In this document: piece by piece, positions 49,859 through 61,600 of the stretch
How positions within the stretch are numbered: the stretch's first letter is position 1
How the letters are laid out: each line of letters begins with the position of its first letter
Position numbers and translations under genes: made by a program
The notes under the pieces: generated by a model
What the model was told of the DNA's origin: nothing
Databases searched by the model: none
The model's input: only the letters and a program-made list of their open reading frames with translations
Source: Dasyornis broadbenti
Taxonomy: Eukaryota; Chordata; Aves; Passeriformes; Dasyornithidae
Direction of reading: 5' to 3'
DNA length: 64,000 nt
NCBI GenBank assembly: GCA_013397935.1
Contig: VZRN01001105.1
Coordinates: 674,240 to 738,239, forward strand

Positions 49859-49864
49859 ATTAAA
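49859..49864 (+). terminator. Candidate proximal poly(A) signal (ATTAAA)
   Basis: ATTAAA lies 176 bases after the CRYL1 stop. The only GT-containing element downstream is a short tgtgt near 49910. A short 3' UTR ending near 49885 would be reasonable, but the signal is a common hexamer in AT-rich DNA. Confidence 0.3.
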
Positions 49865-50517
49865 AAGTTCAGTTAAAATTTATCAAATTGCTATATAAAT
49901 GCATTAGATGTGTAAGCATTAAGTAGCTTTAGCAACATTAATATTGTGCAATGCCAGAACACAATCATATTTTAAATAATGCATTTTTCAGCTTACTTAG
50001 GAATTCAGCACTTGAACAATATTTGCTAATGCAGGGATCTGAAACAGGCAAACATCAGCTGTTTGTCACTGGAAAAAAATAAGCCCTCCCTCGCCAGTCA
50101 CTGTGACAGTGATGTTATTTTGTAAAGCACTGAGTGCAGATAGGAGGAGGTTGTATTGAGCAAAGCATGGATTCACTGGCTGGTGACTGAGACCTCAGCA
50201 GTAGTTAAGAGTCACTTCAGTTCATATCTGTTACTGTTTCACAATGTAGGGGAAAGAATTGTTCCTCCTTTCCCTCCCCTTGGCACTTTTGTACCTGTAC
50301 GGAGATCTAAATGTGAGTAAACAGAGCAGAATTCCCTTCTCCCCTGGTTCTGCTAGACTTACCAGAGACCTAGTTGGTCTTCAAGACTATGCACTTGAGA
50401 GCCCATGGCTTTTCCCATCGATGTTTGATGCTGGCCATTGGCATTGCTTCATAAGTATGTGCCCAATTTTAAGACTTGTCTGTGAGAAAGAAGAGATTTT
50501 GGTTTAGTAGCTAATTT

Positions 50518-50640
50518 GGGAGACAGTATGGTGTAGTGCACCTGTCTGGGCTTTCTCCACAACCTTCCAAATGATCTTGGGAAACCAGTTCACCTCTCTG
50601 GTTCCACGTCTGTTTTATACATTAGCTGAAGCAAGATCTG
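50518..50640 (+). repeat. Ancient MIR-like SINE
   Basis: The stretch reads gagacagtatggtgtagtg, then after a short gap 'aatgatcttgggaaaccagt' and 'tcacctctctggttccacgt', 'ctgttttat'. This parallels the MIR order 'acagtatagcatagtggtta..', 'tgtgaccttgggcaagt', 'taacctctctgtgcctcagt'. MIR-type elements predate the bird-mammal split, and a few survive in birds. The middle of the tRNA-like head is eroded. Similarity was judged by eye only. Confidence 0.55.
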
Positions 50641-50694
50641 TTTCCTTAGGACTCAGCTTTTGAGAGTGTAACAGCTGCAGCTGAAGGAACCCAG

Positions 50695-50760
50695 ATATCT
50701 GTCTTGGAACAAGATGATCTTTAAGGTCCCTTCCAACCCAAAACATTCTATGACTCTGTT
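50695..50760 (+). mobile_element. Short CR1 3' end downstream of CRYL1
   Basis: The run gatgatctttaaggtccctt, then 'ccaacccaaaacattctatg' and 'actctgtt', is the CR1 terminal sequence in sense orientation. Only the last ~60 bases remain. It lies right after the MIR-like element, between the first and second candidate poly(A) signals. Confidence 0.85.
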
Positions 50761-51793
50761 ATCTGCTCTTTTGGTCCCCTGCAGAGGGAAATAAGCCCTA
50801 CAATGGCTTAGATGCAGCATCTATGCTTTACTGCTGCCATTCCCTCAGGAGCCACAACATCTTCACACACAAGAACGCAGGATACACCTGGAAGTAGTAT
50901 CAGCCTCACATACTGCAGTGGCATGTTGTGTCCAGTGTAGACATGGTGCTATTATGAATGTCTGTTCTCTGTAATATAGTTGGACTTTGCTCTTAACTGG
51001 AATCTTGGGGCATTATTGTTAATGCAGATAGTAGGAATAACTTGAAACAGTACATTGCACCTACCCTGCTTGAGTTATGCAGTTCTGAATTTGTGCTAAC
51101 TGGTCATGTAACTTCACAGCACAGATATACAAGTTTTAGCTGTCAGTTTGCTAATTCTCATGGGTTTTTAATAGAGGATTCAGCACACAAGCTGTTGAAA
51201 CTTTACTAGTTACCATTTTAAGCTTAACAGCAGAAATGAGTGCATGAACATGCCAAAATCACTTATTTGTGCTGAGGTCACAGTAAAAGAGACATAAGAT
51301 AATTTGTATTGCTCGGCAAAAGTGGTGGACCTAGAACACATCTCTGGATGTAAAACATAGGATGGAAGGCATAGTGCAGAGGTTGTCCTGTGCTTCTGTA
51401 TAATCAGTGGAGAGAACAGGAAATTTGTAAGCTGAAATTATTTTCTCCCAATGTAGACTTAAATTTTTCAGGTTTCTTCTCGTTTTTTATTGCCACAGCG
51501 GCTGACCCAACCATCATTTAGATATCTGTGAGAGGTCAATCCTCACTCCTGAGGCCTTACTTAAGCAATAGCAAATTAATTATGAGGTTGATTTCCTCAT
51601 TTTGTGTCTGGTTTTGCATTTCAGACAAGGCTGAAGAAGGTTCTGATTACTTTCAAGGTTTGACCTGTTTTTCTTGTGGGCATATGACATTGTCATAACT
51701 AATTAGCTTGCATTGCTTCTCTGTACTCTTGAGATTTTTTAAAACTTGATCATGTCCTGAAATATTTGCCACTGTCTTTATTATTTGCTTATT

Positions 51794-51799
51794 AATAAA
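51794..51799 (+). terminator. Candidate distal poly(A) signal (AATAAA)
   Basis: A canonical AATAAA is followed about 25 bases later by a GT-rich stretch (cttgtgcactccagtgtgat). The spacing of hexamer, gap and GT-rich element is what a real cleavage site shows. It would give a 3' UTR of about 2.1 kb that contains the MIR-like and CR1 fragments. Confidence 0.4.
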
Positions 51800-52004
51800 A
51801 TATTTTAATGAGGAAGGTATAAACTTGTGCACTCCAGTGTGATTTATCCTTTAGAGACAGAGCACTTTTGTACAGTGAGGAGCTGCTCCACAGAGTTACG
51901 GCAGATTTCTTGGAGCATCAGTTCCCACACAGGTTTACAGCTACAAGTTGAGGAGGGAGGGAGATTCTTGACAAAAAGTGTGTTTTAGCTGACATTTGTA
52001 TAGG

Positions 52005-52230
52005 AGTTCCAGCCTCCAGGAGACACTTTTTGCTCCATGAGGATTAGTCAGGCAGAGGCACAGGTTGGCCACAGAAGTGGTGTAGTCTCCAAACCTGGAG
52101 GTTTTCAAGTCCCAGCTGGATGAATCCCTGAGCAGCCTAGTCGGAACTCAGAGCTGACCTGCTGTGAGCAGGAGGTTACAGCAGAGACCTCCTAAGCTCC
52201 CCCCTGGCCTGCATTTCCTCATTCCAAGTT
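52005..52230 (+). mobile_element. CR1 3'-region fragment
   Basis: The order 'aggagacactttttgctcca', 'gaggcacaggttggccacag', 'agtctccaaacctggaggtt', 'ttcaagtcccagctggatga', then 'gagcaggaggttacagcaga' and 'gacctcctaagctcc' follows the sense CR1 tail ('ggttgcccagagaggttgtggagtctcc..', 'ttcaaaacccaactggac', 'ttggactagatgacctcc'). The terminal 'attctatgattct' is lost or mutated. Confidence 0.72.
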
Positions 52231-52614
52231 TTATTTGATTTTGGACAATTTTGCGTCAGAAATGTTGCTCCAGACACAGTCAGATATTTATTTGCTTTAG
52301 TTGTCAGCAGAATGAGCAGTAGTTAAACATTCAAACAACTGTTTTGTGGTAAACTATGAGATATTTTGGAATACTTTATCTTGTGGGGTTTTTTTCACAC
52401 AATTGCATATTTTAAAATCCTGTATTTTTATATTCAGGTTACATTTATAGAATTTTCTAAGGCTCTGTTTTTGTTGCACTGTGTTTTTCTCTGTTTCACC
52501 AATTTGATATTTATTGTTTTCTTTATTGCATGTATTTTACTGTAAGTTACTGCTGCTTATTGGAAGCAGTGTCCAATGTGGTCATACCAAAGCCTTTGAT
52601 TTGATGCCATTAAA

Positions 52615-52620
52615 AATAAA
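52615..52620 (+). terminator. Another AATAAA downstream of CRYL1
   Basis: AATAAA occurs at the end of an AT-rich block, about 2.9 kb past the CRYL1 stop. The following sequence is only weakly GT-rich. It could be the end of the longest 3' UTR or simply chance. Confidence 0.2.
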
Positions 52621-55600
52621 CTATCTATTTAATGTCTGAGGTAGGAGGAAAGGACAGATACAGAGAAATACCTGCTTCATGGAGAGAAGTCCAATACCCC
52701 TGTTTCCTAAATCTCTCAGTGTAATGGGAGTAGTTTGTAGTTTGCAGCGTGCAAGCAGCTGTATTAATTTACTTTCCCTATTCTGTAGTTGTTTCCCTAT
52801 TCTTCTGTTAAATCGTGATAAGTTTGAAGGTTAGAATGTGAGGATTTTTCTGATTGCATTATTATCTAACTGGAATGGTATTAAACGGTGTTATCCTATC
52901 TATACCATCTTTTAGGCAAAGAGTGAACTGTGCTTCATTAGGGAAGCAGGAAAAGTGCTTGTGGTGCTTGTATAAAAACAGAAGAAAATTATTTTGAGAC
53001 AAAATGATGTCATTGTCAGTCTCAGTTTCTTGAAAGATGAGATCTGCTGCCAGTTCCTATATAGTTACACGTCAGGATTGCATTGCTGTAGTATGGAGTT
53101 ACAAAACAGTGTTTGCTGTGGTGCAAACATATTTAATCATCAGTAAAACTGAGATGCATATTTGTTACACTGTGTGAACACTGCTTACTGCGTCTGAATA
53201 TAGCTTTTGGGTTCAAATCTCTTCTCAAAAAATTACAGTTCAGACTCCTCTGGAGAGTGCTGCTGTAAGACTTGCCGTGGCAACTGTCCAGACAGTAGCC
53301 ACTGACTGTAGCCTCAGGTACAGTCAGTGTCCACCCTGTTGGCAGCCCTGTCCCCATGCCTATGCAGAGCAAAAGTGTCATTTCCAGGTGCCGCCTCTCC
53401 TGTAATCTGCTGCTGAGTTTCTTGTCTGTCTCCAAAAGGACTTTGCTCCGACACCCTGCTGCTGGCCGTGCTGGTGCAGGTCAGTAAACAGGCAGTGTGG
53501 GCAGCCTTGCCCACAGTCCTGGGGTTTGTTCCAGTTCTTAGGCCAGATCAGTCTGTGCTGGCCTCCAGCGTGGCTTGCTGCCCTGTTTCTGTAGCAAAGG
53601 GGTTTTGACTGTGCTGCCTAAATAGGCCAGTCTGCCCTGCCAGTCAGCTCATGGGAAGCCATTTTTAGCCTGTTGCAGAGCTGGAAATGGATGTTAACAG
53701 CTCATCCTCATTCACCCATTTTCCAGGCTTACAAACTTGGACTATTCACCTATAAAATCAATTTTTTTCTTCCAAGATCATTTACCTGTGATAGCTGGTA
53801 TCCATCTGCCCCAGTGCTGTTCTGGTGCAAGCTCTTTTCTGTGATCACTGCTGCATCTTTTCTCATTTTCCCTAATGTGGGTTACTGCTAGCTGCCATCC
53901 ACCTGATGGCATTACTTCAGTGTGAGGAAGGCTTGAGAACTTTCCATGGAATAAAAATTCATCTGTCAGAAGCAATGGGGCTCTTTTGCCCAGACGTTGC
54001 AGGACCATCCTCTGGTGGTTATATCAAAGGTTCTGACACTTGTGTTAAAAGGCAGAGGTGATCACCACTGGATGTTAGAGCCTACAAGAAGGGCTTAAAC
54101 ATGGCCATGCTCATGATTTATGAGTAATATAAAACCAGATAATTTGGAAGCTGCCTAGTTAAGGCGATGTTAAGAGACTTCTAGAACAACACATGATCAC
54201 CTTGTTTATAGCAGGAAAGCACGAAGACCAGAACTGAATAAAACTCTGCTACCATGGGAAGACTGGTTTGTTTAGCATTAAGACCACAGCAATCCCTTAC
54301 TTTTGACAATGCTCAGTGAGCTCATTTTCAATAGTGGCACTGGAACAGAGTTATTCTGGTTGCTTCTCATCCTTTTGCAGTGCATTTCCTCAAGAAGTTG
54401 CTCAGAGGGAAGCAGAACCCTGCATTTTCCAGACCTTATTTAAATATATGATCCTTTGCATGATTTCCAAGCTCATGTAGCCATATGGTTATATTCTGCA
54501 CTTTGTTGTATTTCTTCTTTTTCCTTTTTTTTTAGCTTTTCTTTGAATTGTCTGTTCACCATCCACCTCTCTTTCCACATTAGTTTCTTCTGATGACCCT
54601 TTGTTACTGATGTTTCTTAGCTGCTCAGAGGATCATCTGTAATTTCAAAACTACATGTGGGGATTAATTGCTACCCAGATGTTGTACCAACCTCCCACTC
54701 CTCTACAAGCAACTCTTTGTGGTGACTACTGATTATTTTCACTCAGCAGATGGGATCCAAACTCTGGATCTGGCCATCTGGACCCTGCTTCATCATGGCT
54801 GGTATCTCAAGGGCCTGGTTTGGTCATTCTCCTGCAGAACATTGCAGTTCTGCAGGCACAGCCCAGCTGCCCATCCACAGCACCTCCTCTGACTCATGTT
54901 CCTCCCAGGACACTGCTGTGTGCTGCAGGTACTGGAGTGCGAAATGCAGCCTTTTCCTAATCCTCTCTGCTGACAGCGATGTTTGACTTCTCCAATTTAA
55001 TCTCATTATAGGTTCCATGGTGAAGCTGCTCCCTGTTTTATGTCTGACTCAGTACTTATCTGTCAACTTGGTGCCTGCTGAGATCACTGGTGATCAAGTG
55101 CTCTGTGAGCCTTAAAACAAAGTTATTGACAGAAAGCCTTTTTAGACCATAGAGATTTTATGTTTGGAACTGGAAGGCACAAGGCAGTAGAAGCAGGACC
55201 CTTGTGGTCAGCACAGTCCCTATAATGTGGGACATTATATCCCTTTTTAGCCTTGCAGGGCGGCTCTTCCAACCCCTGACTCCTGCCTGTTGCCTTTTCA
55301 ACTCTTTGCATCCTCCCTGAGAAGCAGAGACTCCACACTGGTAATGTGTGCTGGATGTACCAGTGCTCAATGATGTTGCTTTCCTGAGCCCCTATTCCCT
55401 CCAGCTCTCACTTCATATTCTTTCTTTATATTCCCCAGCCATGGGATACATTTTTGCTGGTTTCCAGGCCTGTTTGGCAAACACTGTCCTTCCAGTCATG
55501 GTTTTCTCAAGGACACCTTACTATTTTTGTTACTTTAACTATTATTTTTTAAACTAAATGTGTTTTTTAGTGGTGTATCCAACAATTTCACCTGGAAAAA

Positions 55601-58600
55601 GCTCTTATGGCAAATCTGTGACATCTCTTCCTCTTTTTTTATTTCTTTTGTGAGGAAATAATGAAATGCCTAATACATGCTTCTACTTTTGTGAATCTTT
55701 TCTTGGTTTGGAATGGAACCAGCTACAGTTCACACAATACCACCCTTGGCTAAAATCTGGGGATTTTAGTTTACATACCTGGGAAAACCACAATAGCTGG
55801 GTGGAGAAAGTATAGTCTCCACAATTAAAATGCAAGCTGACTTAATGAAAGCAAATTTATTAGGGAGAATTTTATGACTATATTTTCACCTTTGGCAATA
55901 ATCTAGTAGGCAGCACAGCAGATAGCATGGAGCTGAACAACACCCTGAGCACAGCCCAGACAGAGGGAGGCTGCACTGGGGGATCCTTGGATCTGTGTCA
56001 GCATCTCCCTTCACTGCCCAGGATGATGGGCAATGGGCCTGGCCAGCTTTGTTTCTTTCTGCTTTGTGCCTTCTCCTAGCAACCTTTTTTTTGCACTTGT
56101 ACCTTTATACAGTTCTTGCCCTACAACCCCATATTTTTATTTTTGTTAATCTATGCCTGTTTGGAGGTCCCTTGCAGTCTCTCTCATTTTCCAGTTGCCC
56201 ACTTAATGCTCAACTGCATCTTTGCATTCCCATTTTTCCCTTGGTGGAGGCTGGCAGTGCTCTGGGTGATACACCTTCCCAGGGGAAGAGGATTGGAGAT
56301 GGCAGAGGGAATGGCTGCAGGAGCCTGATCTGAGCGTGGCACCTTGGCAGAGGTCACTCACTCAAGCCATGTTCTCAGCCCTGAGCATGGCAAGTTAAAA
56401 AATCTTGACTGGGATCCGATCCCCTGTCAGCCTAAGACAGCGATAGGCCAAGCAGATTTATCTCCTGCTGCTCAGACTTCCACATCTCCCTTTGTGATGG
56501 CCATGATTTGGGCTGGCAGTTATTTTAACTGTGCTCAGTCTTGAGCTTTTCTCCTTTTTGTGGGCATGGAGACCATCTTCACATACTTATCTATACTCTT
56601 TGGCTCACTGCTTATGAAATAGATTAAAAAATAGATTTTTCAAGCTTTTACAAGTTTGTATAAAGTTCACCCTAGCTGAAAATACAAGTAGCAAGAGAGT
56701 TTGATCCACGGCTTAGATTTTTTTTAAAGTCTTCCCAAGTGTAAGTTAAGTAACTGAACAAGTTATTTAGAGCAATTGCAGAGGTCTTTGAGTTCTTTTA
56801 GGAAAGGATTGATACACATCTCTTGAAGATGATGCAGATAATAGTTAGTACAAAGCAGAGATCCTTGATCCCTATAAACATGCAAATTAGAAACAATTAA
56901 AATATACAACATTGCCTAATGCTTAATATAAGCATACTCCCAATGTTCATGCAGCCACAAATTAGCTTATCTAAAGAAACCAAGTAGAAGATGAAGAAAA
57001 AGGTGGGGTGACACTTGATCACAGGAAGTAAAATCTAGCTCTGGTGGTTTTCAAAGGGATATTTTGGGAGCATTTTAGGTCATTGTAAAAAGAAAAAGAA
57101 AACCAAACTAAAACCACCAAAAAATCCAAACCTAAAGGTACTGTAAACAAGATGACAAATATTCAAGGAAGCAATCCAAGACAGAGTGGTGGTGGGCATT
57201 GTGGAGATGTGGTAAAGCTATGCAAACAATACATAATACAATAATTTCCAGAAGGGTATGAGCAAGCCAGGGCTGCTGAGACATCTCCATTGCACAAAGT
57301 AATGACGAAATCCCAAGAGCAGATACTCATAACTTTTAGAAAGGGGAAGTTGTAAAGGAAATAGGAAACAAAGTCGAGAGACAGGGGTGTTGAAATAACC
57401 AGGGAAGGAGGAATCACTGTCAACACTGAGGCTGTGATGGATGAGAGAACAGCAGAGGGAAACAGGACACGGATGTGAAACTAGTGGAGAAAGGCCGCTG
57501 GAACATCAGAAAAAAATCTGTAAAACCAGGAGAGTGCAAATAGGTACCAACTGGCATGTTTTACTGCTCTTTCCTGATTTTATGGAAGGTCACCTCAATA
57601 CTTCCTTAGGGTTATGAGGGGAGTCAGTATTGGAAGCAGCCTTGGTCAAAGTTGCCACCAGTGGATTCACATCAGTTTAAAGGCAGCAGTGAAGAAAAGG
57701 TGGAGCCAGTCAACCTTAACAGCTGGGCAGAGAGCTGGGGATGCCATGGGCTGGTCATGCTCATTCCTTGCAGGAGGCATCTGCTTCAGGAGGCCGCACT
57801 TTACAGGGTAAACAATGTCATGCAGACACTCAAATGACAACAATGTCATAAAACAAAATTAAGTTTTCAACAAGATTGCAGTTTTTCAAGAATTAGTAAA
57901 CCTTCAGGCCACTGTCTGAGATACATGCTAATGGCAGCCAAGGAGTTGTGGAGCTCCTGTGCTTCTCATTTCCATGAATAGCAATTTGGCATTTAGGGGC
58001 TGGGAGAAATATTCCCATGGAAGATCTGAATGCTGTTCCTTGGTCACTGCATGTAAGACAGTATAAATAGCAGACATATTTAAATTAGTGACAAAACTCT
58101 TCATTGTCCTGCTAACATCAGTTCTTCCACCTTAGATTTACAGCCTCTCATCTCCAGTGTTTTCATCTAAGGCAAAGCACAAAATTTTGTCATGCAGGAA
58201 TTAATAAATAACAGATAGATGCCATTTTTGCAGGAGATGGACTCTGCACCGTGAACTGCTCCATGGATAATGACAAATGGAGATTTGCTCAGCTACCCGT
58301 GTTGGACAGACACTGGTACATGTAATCATTCTTTGAACCTCTTTGGTGTCCAAGTGCAAATGTGTCCAGTCCTGTGTGTGATGTGTCCATGAGTGTCATT
58401 CCATGGAGTGAGGATGGCTGCAGCAGGCAAAAGGCTGGGTAAATGAAAGATGTAAATTTGAAAAAACCGGGCAGATTAAAATGATTGGTTGTAAAACAAA
58501 GTGAGTATGCTGTGAGATAAAGGTACATAATGGGCTGCAGCTGGAAAGATTATAGTGGTGATATATAAAGAATGTCCTGAATTAATCACTTCCTTTGTGT

Positions 58601-61600
58601 AAGTATTTATGTTTTGCAAATCATTACCACTTAGCAACCTACACTGTAATTTTTACTTTTTACAGACTTAAACTGTTTCCTGGGGGTATTATTTCTGTCT
58701 GGTTCAGCAAAATTAAAACAGTATCTCACTTAACACTGTCTATGAGCAGTTGGCTCCAGATGTGTTATGAATTGTGCTTAGAGAATTAATATGGTTTAGA
58801 TCATCGAAAGTGGGGCATATTTGCTGTTCAACACTTTCTTATAGAGCAGTAATCTGTGTTTAGCCTTATGGATCTTATCAAGTGCTTGTTCAAGCCAAGT
58901 CACAAGTCTTGCCAAGAATACTTAATGCCACGTTAGAGGCGACGAAATGTAAACCAGGAAGAGATCTGGCAGGATTGCTGGTTTCCCCCTCTGCACTGAC
59001 ATCCCCCTGCCAGGGAGCCCTGCTGGAGCCCTGCCACAGGCACTCAGTGCTGGGAAACATCACAGTGAGATTTATCTAAAGACTCCTGAAAAATCTTTCT
59101 GGAAAGGGATTCTCCAGCCTCTCCCCACACTCCACGCCTTGTACATCTTGGAAAAGTTCCCTAGTAGGTTGTCAAAGCACTCTTTGTTGCAGAAGGAAAA
59201 CTGATTTCTTCACGTCTTCGTCTACAGAGATAATATAAAACAATCATCTCCTCAAGAAGGCTTTATGTGTTGGAGGATTGTTTCCATCTCTGTTCCTAAT
59301 ATTCTTTCCTTGGACTAAATGAGCCATGTTTTTCCTTTTGAATTCCTTGGTGTATAATTCTCTTGATTCTTGTGCTCCTTGAATGTTTCTCACTTTGTCC
59401 AGGTATGTGTCCAGACCAGGACCCCATACTTCACTTAATTAATTCAAAGATCTTTAGCCTCTATTAAATCACACCATATCAATGCTTCTGTTCTAAGAGG
59501 AGTGAAGATACTGCTTGTCTTCTCCCAGTTCAGACTGATTTGCTGCCATGCCAGGGTGGCCCACACTGGGCTCAGTGGTGATCCCAGCTAAACGCTTGCA
59601 TGCTCAGACCTCCCACCTGGGCTGCCTGCACCTCTTGCCCTTCCTTTTGCATGTTGTTATTTTCAGCCCTGTCTAGATGAGCAAAGAGTGAATCAGTGAA
59701 GGCCACGGAGGGGGTGATGAGTGGCTTTGTCCTTCTCTTCCTCCCTGAAATCTGCTGCCCAGCACTTGTGGCTGGCAGGGGGGTAGGACTAGGCTGGGCT
59801 GTGAGTCATCCTCCACTCCCTGCACCTTTCCTAAGCCAGGAGCTGTGTGTTCCCTGCCAGCTGCAAGCTATGGCCAAGGCCCTGGCCCCATGTTTGTAGG
59901 GAAAAAAGTCTTCCCTTGCTGTGCATATCCACTGCTGTGGCACAAACATGGCCCCATTTAGGGCAGTGCTTCCTTCCCATTGTTCTGGTGGATGAGCCCT
60001 GCACTCCTCTGTGTCCCTGCTGGCAGAAGATGCCTGCTGCTGTCCTGCTGCACAGCCCAAGCAACAGCATCACCATAAAAAATTTCAGCATTAAAAATGG
60101 GTCCAAAAGTCTGAAAAAACCCAGCAATTGTCCCGTGACATCTTAAGACCTGATGGAGAACGAGACATTAGGGATCCACAATATGGGTGTTTGCAGTTCC
60201 TGAGCTGCAAGGAAAGTTTAAACACCAGAACAATAGCTGCATTAATACCAGAGGTACAGACCCAAAGGGAGAGGTGAACTGAGGAGTTAAATATTAGATA
60301 GCTTTTGAGTGTTAAAAATAACATGTCTATGGCCATACCTTTCCACTGGGAGCTCCCTTAGACACCTGAGTCTCTCAAAGTCACAAGCTATCCACAGAGT
60401 GATGCTCCCCAGCAGTGCCTGTCCACACTCCAGCTGTGGTGGGGCAGTACAGACCCTGTCTGTACTGGAGGAGCTGTGCGATGGGAAAGTGGATGCACAC
60501 ATCTGGCGTTGCTCCAGTACCGTCAGCATCTGAAAGTCAGGGCTCTGGGGTAAAAATTATGCAAGCTTTCATTGTCAAGAACACTTTCTATTTGTTGTTA
60601 ATGGTTTGGGGGGCGGTTAATTAGTTATTTATATTAGAGCATTTGGCTGCTTTAAGATTACTTGTTCTTCCCACTGTACACAATCTACAGGATTAAAGAT
60701 GCACTGTGGGACCTGGTTTTGATTTGACATCTGCTTTTGCAGAGATCTTCACACAGCCCAGGTGACCCAGGCAGCCCTGGCTTTTCAAAGAGGTAACCTG
60801 TTGTCAGCCAGCACCTGTAAAATCCTGCAAACCCATGACCACCATTGCATGGCTTTGCCTTCAGCTTTGCTTGGTATTTGTAAATGATTTTTAAGATGGT
60901 TTTGTATGAAGGTGCTGAAGAAGAAGCGTGAGAAGTACTGGGTCACACGCAGCAGCAGTATTTTCTGATTATCTCTTTCCTGTGTGAAACCTAAGCTTTC
61001 CTCACGTATGAATCGGCGAACCCTGCTCAGTATCTCTGAGTGAGGGGAGGCTTTTTTCACCCGCCCTTCACTCCAGCAAGAAGTGGCCCTTCTCCCCTGT
61101 TCACTGGCGCTGTGGAGACCCACCAGAGCAGCAGGCAGTGAAGCTGCCCCAGCTCTAAGTAGGCCAGTGTGGGGCCATTAGTCATCCACTCACTGCATGC
61201 CTCAGTGCCTGTGCCTGGAGCAGATGTGTTCCACCGCCTTTCTGTAACTCTCCTGCAGGGCTGGCTGCTGCTGGGGGCAGCCACCACCTCCACTGCCCAC
61301 CACCACCCAGCAGGGACCCTGTGCTCCGGTTGACCTTGAAGCCTGCTACGAAAAGGCACAGGTGTCCATTAACCAGATGCAGGAGGACCTGCTGCAACAG
61401 TGCCAGCCCTGAGCTGAAAAGCCCACCTGGGGTAGAACCCCTGGTCCTGGCTGGTAAGGCTAACCCTCTCCTCCCACTCTCCCAGCTGGGAGCGCACCAT
61501 TGGGATAAAGAGTCGCCATCAAATTTTGTGTCAAAAGACAGGAGGCTCAGATCCCCCAACCTGCAGGCTCAGCCCTATCTCAAGCCAACAGTCCTGGTGG

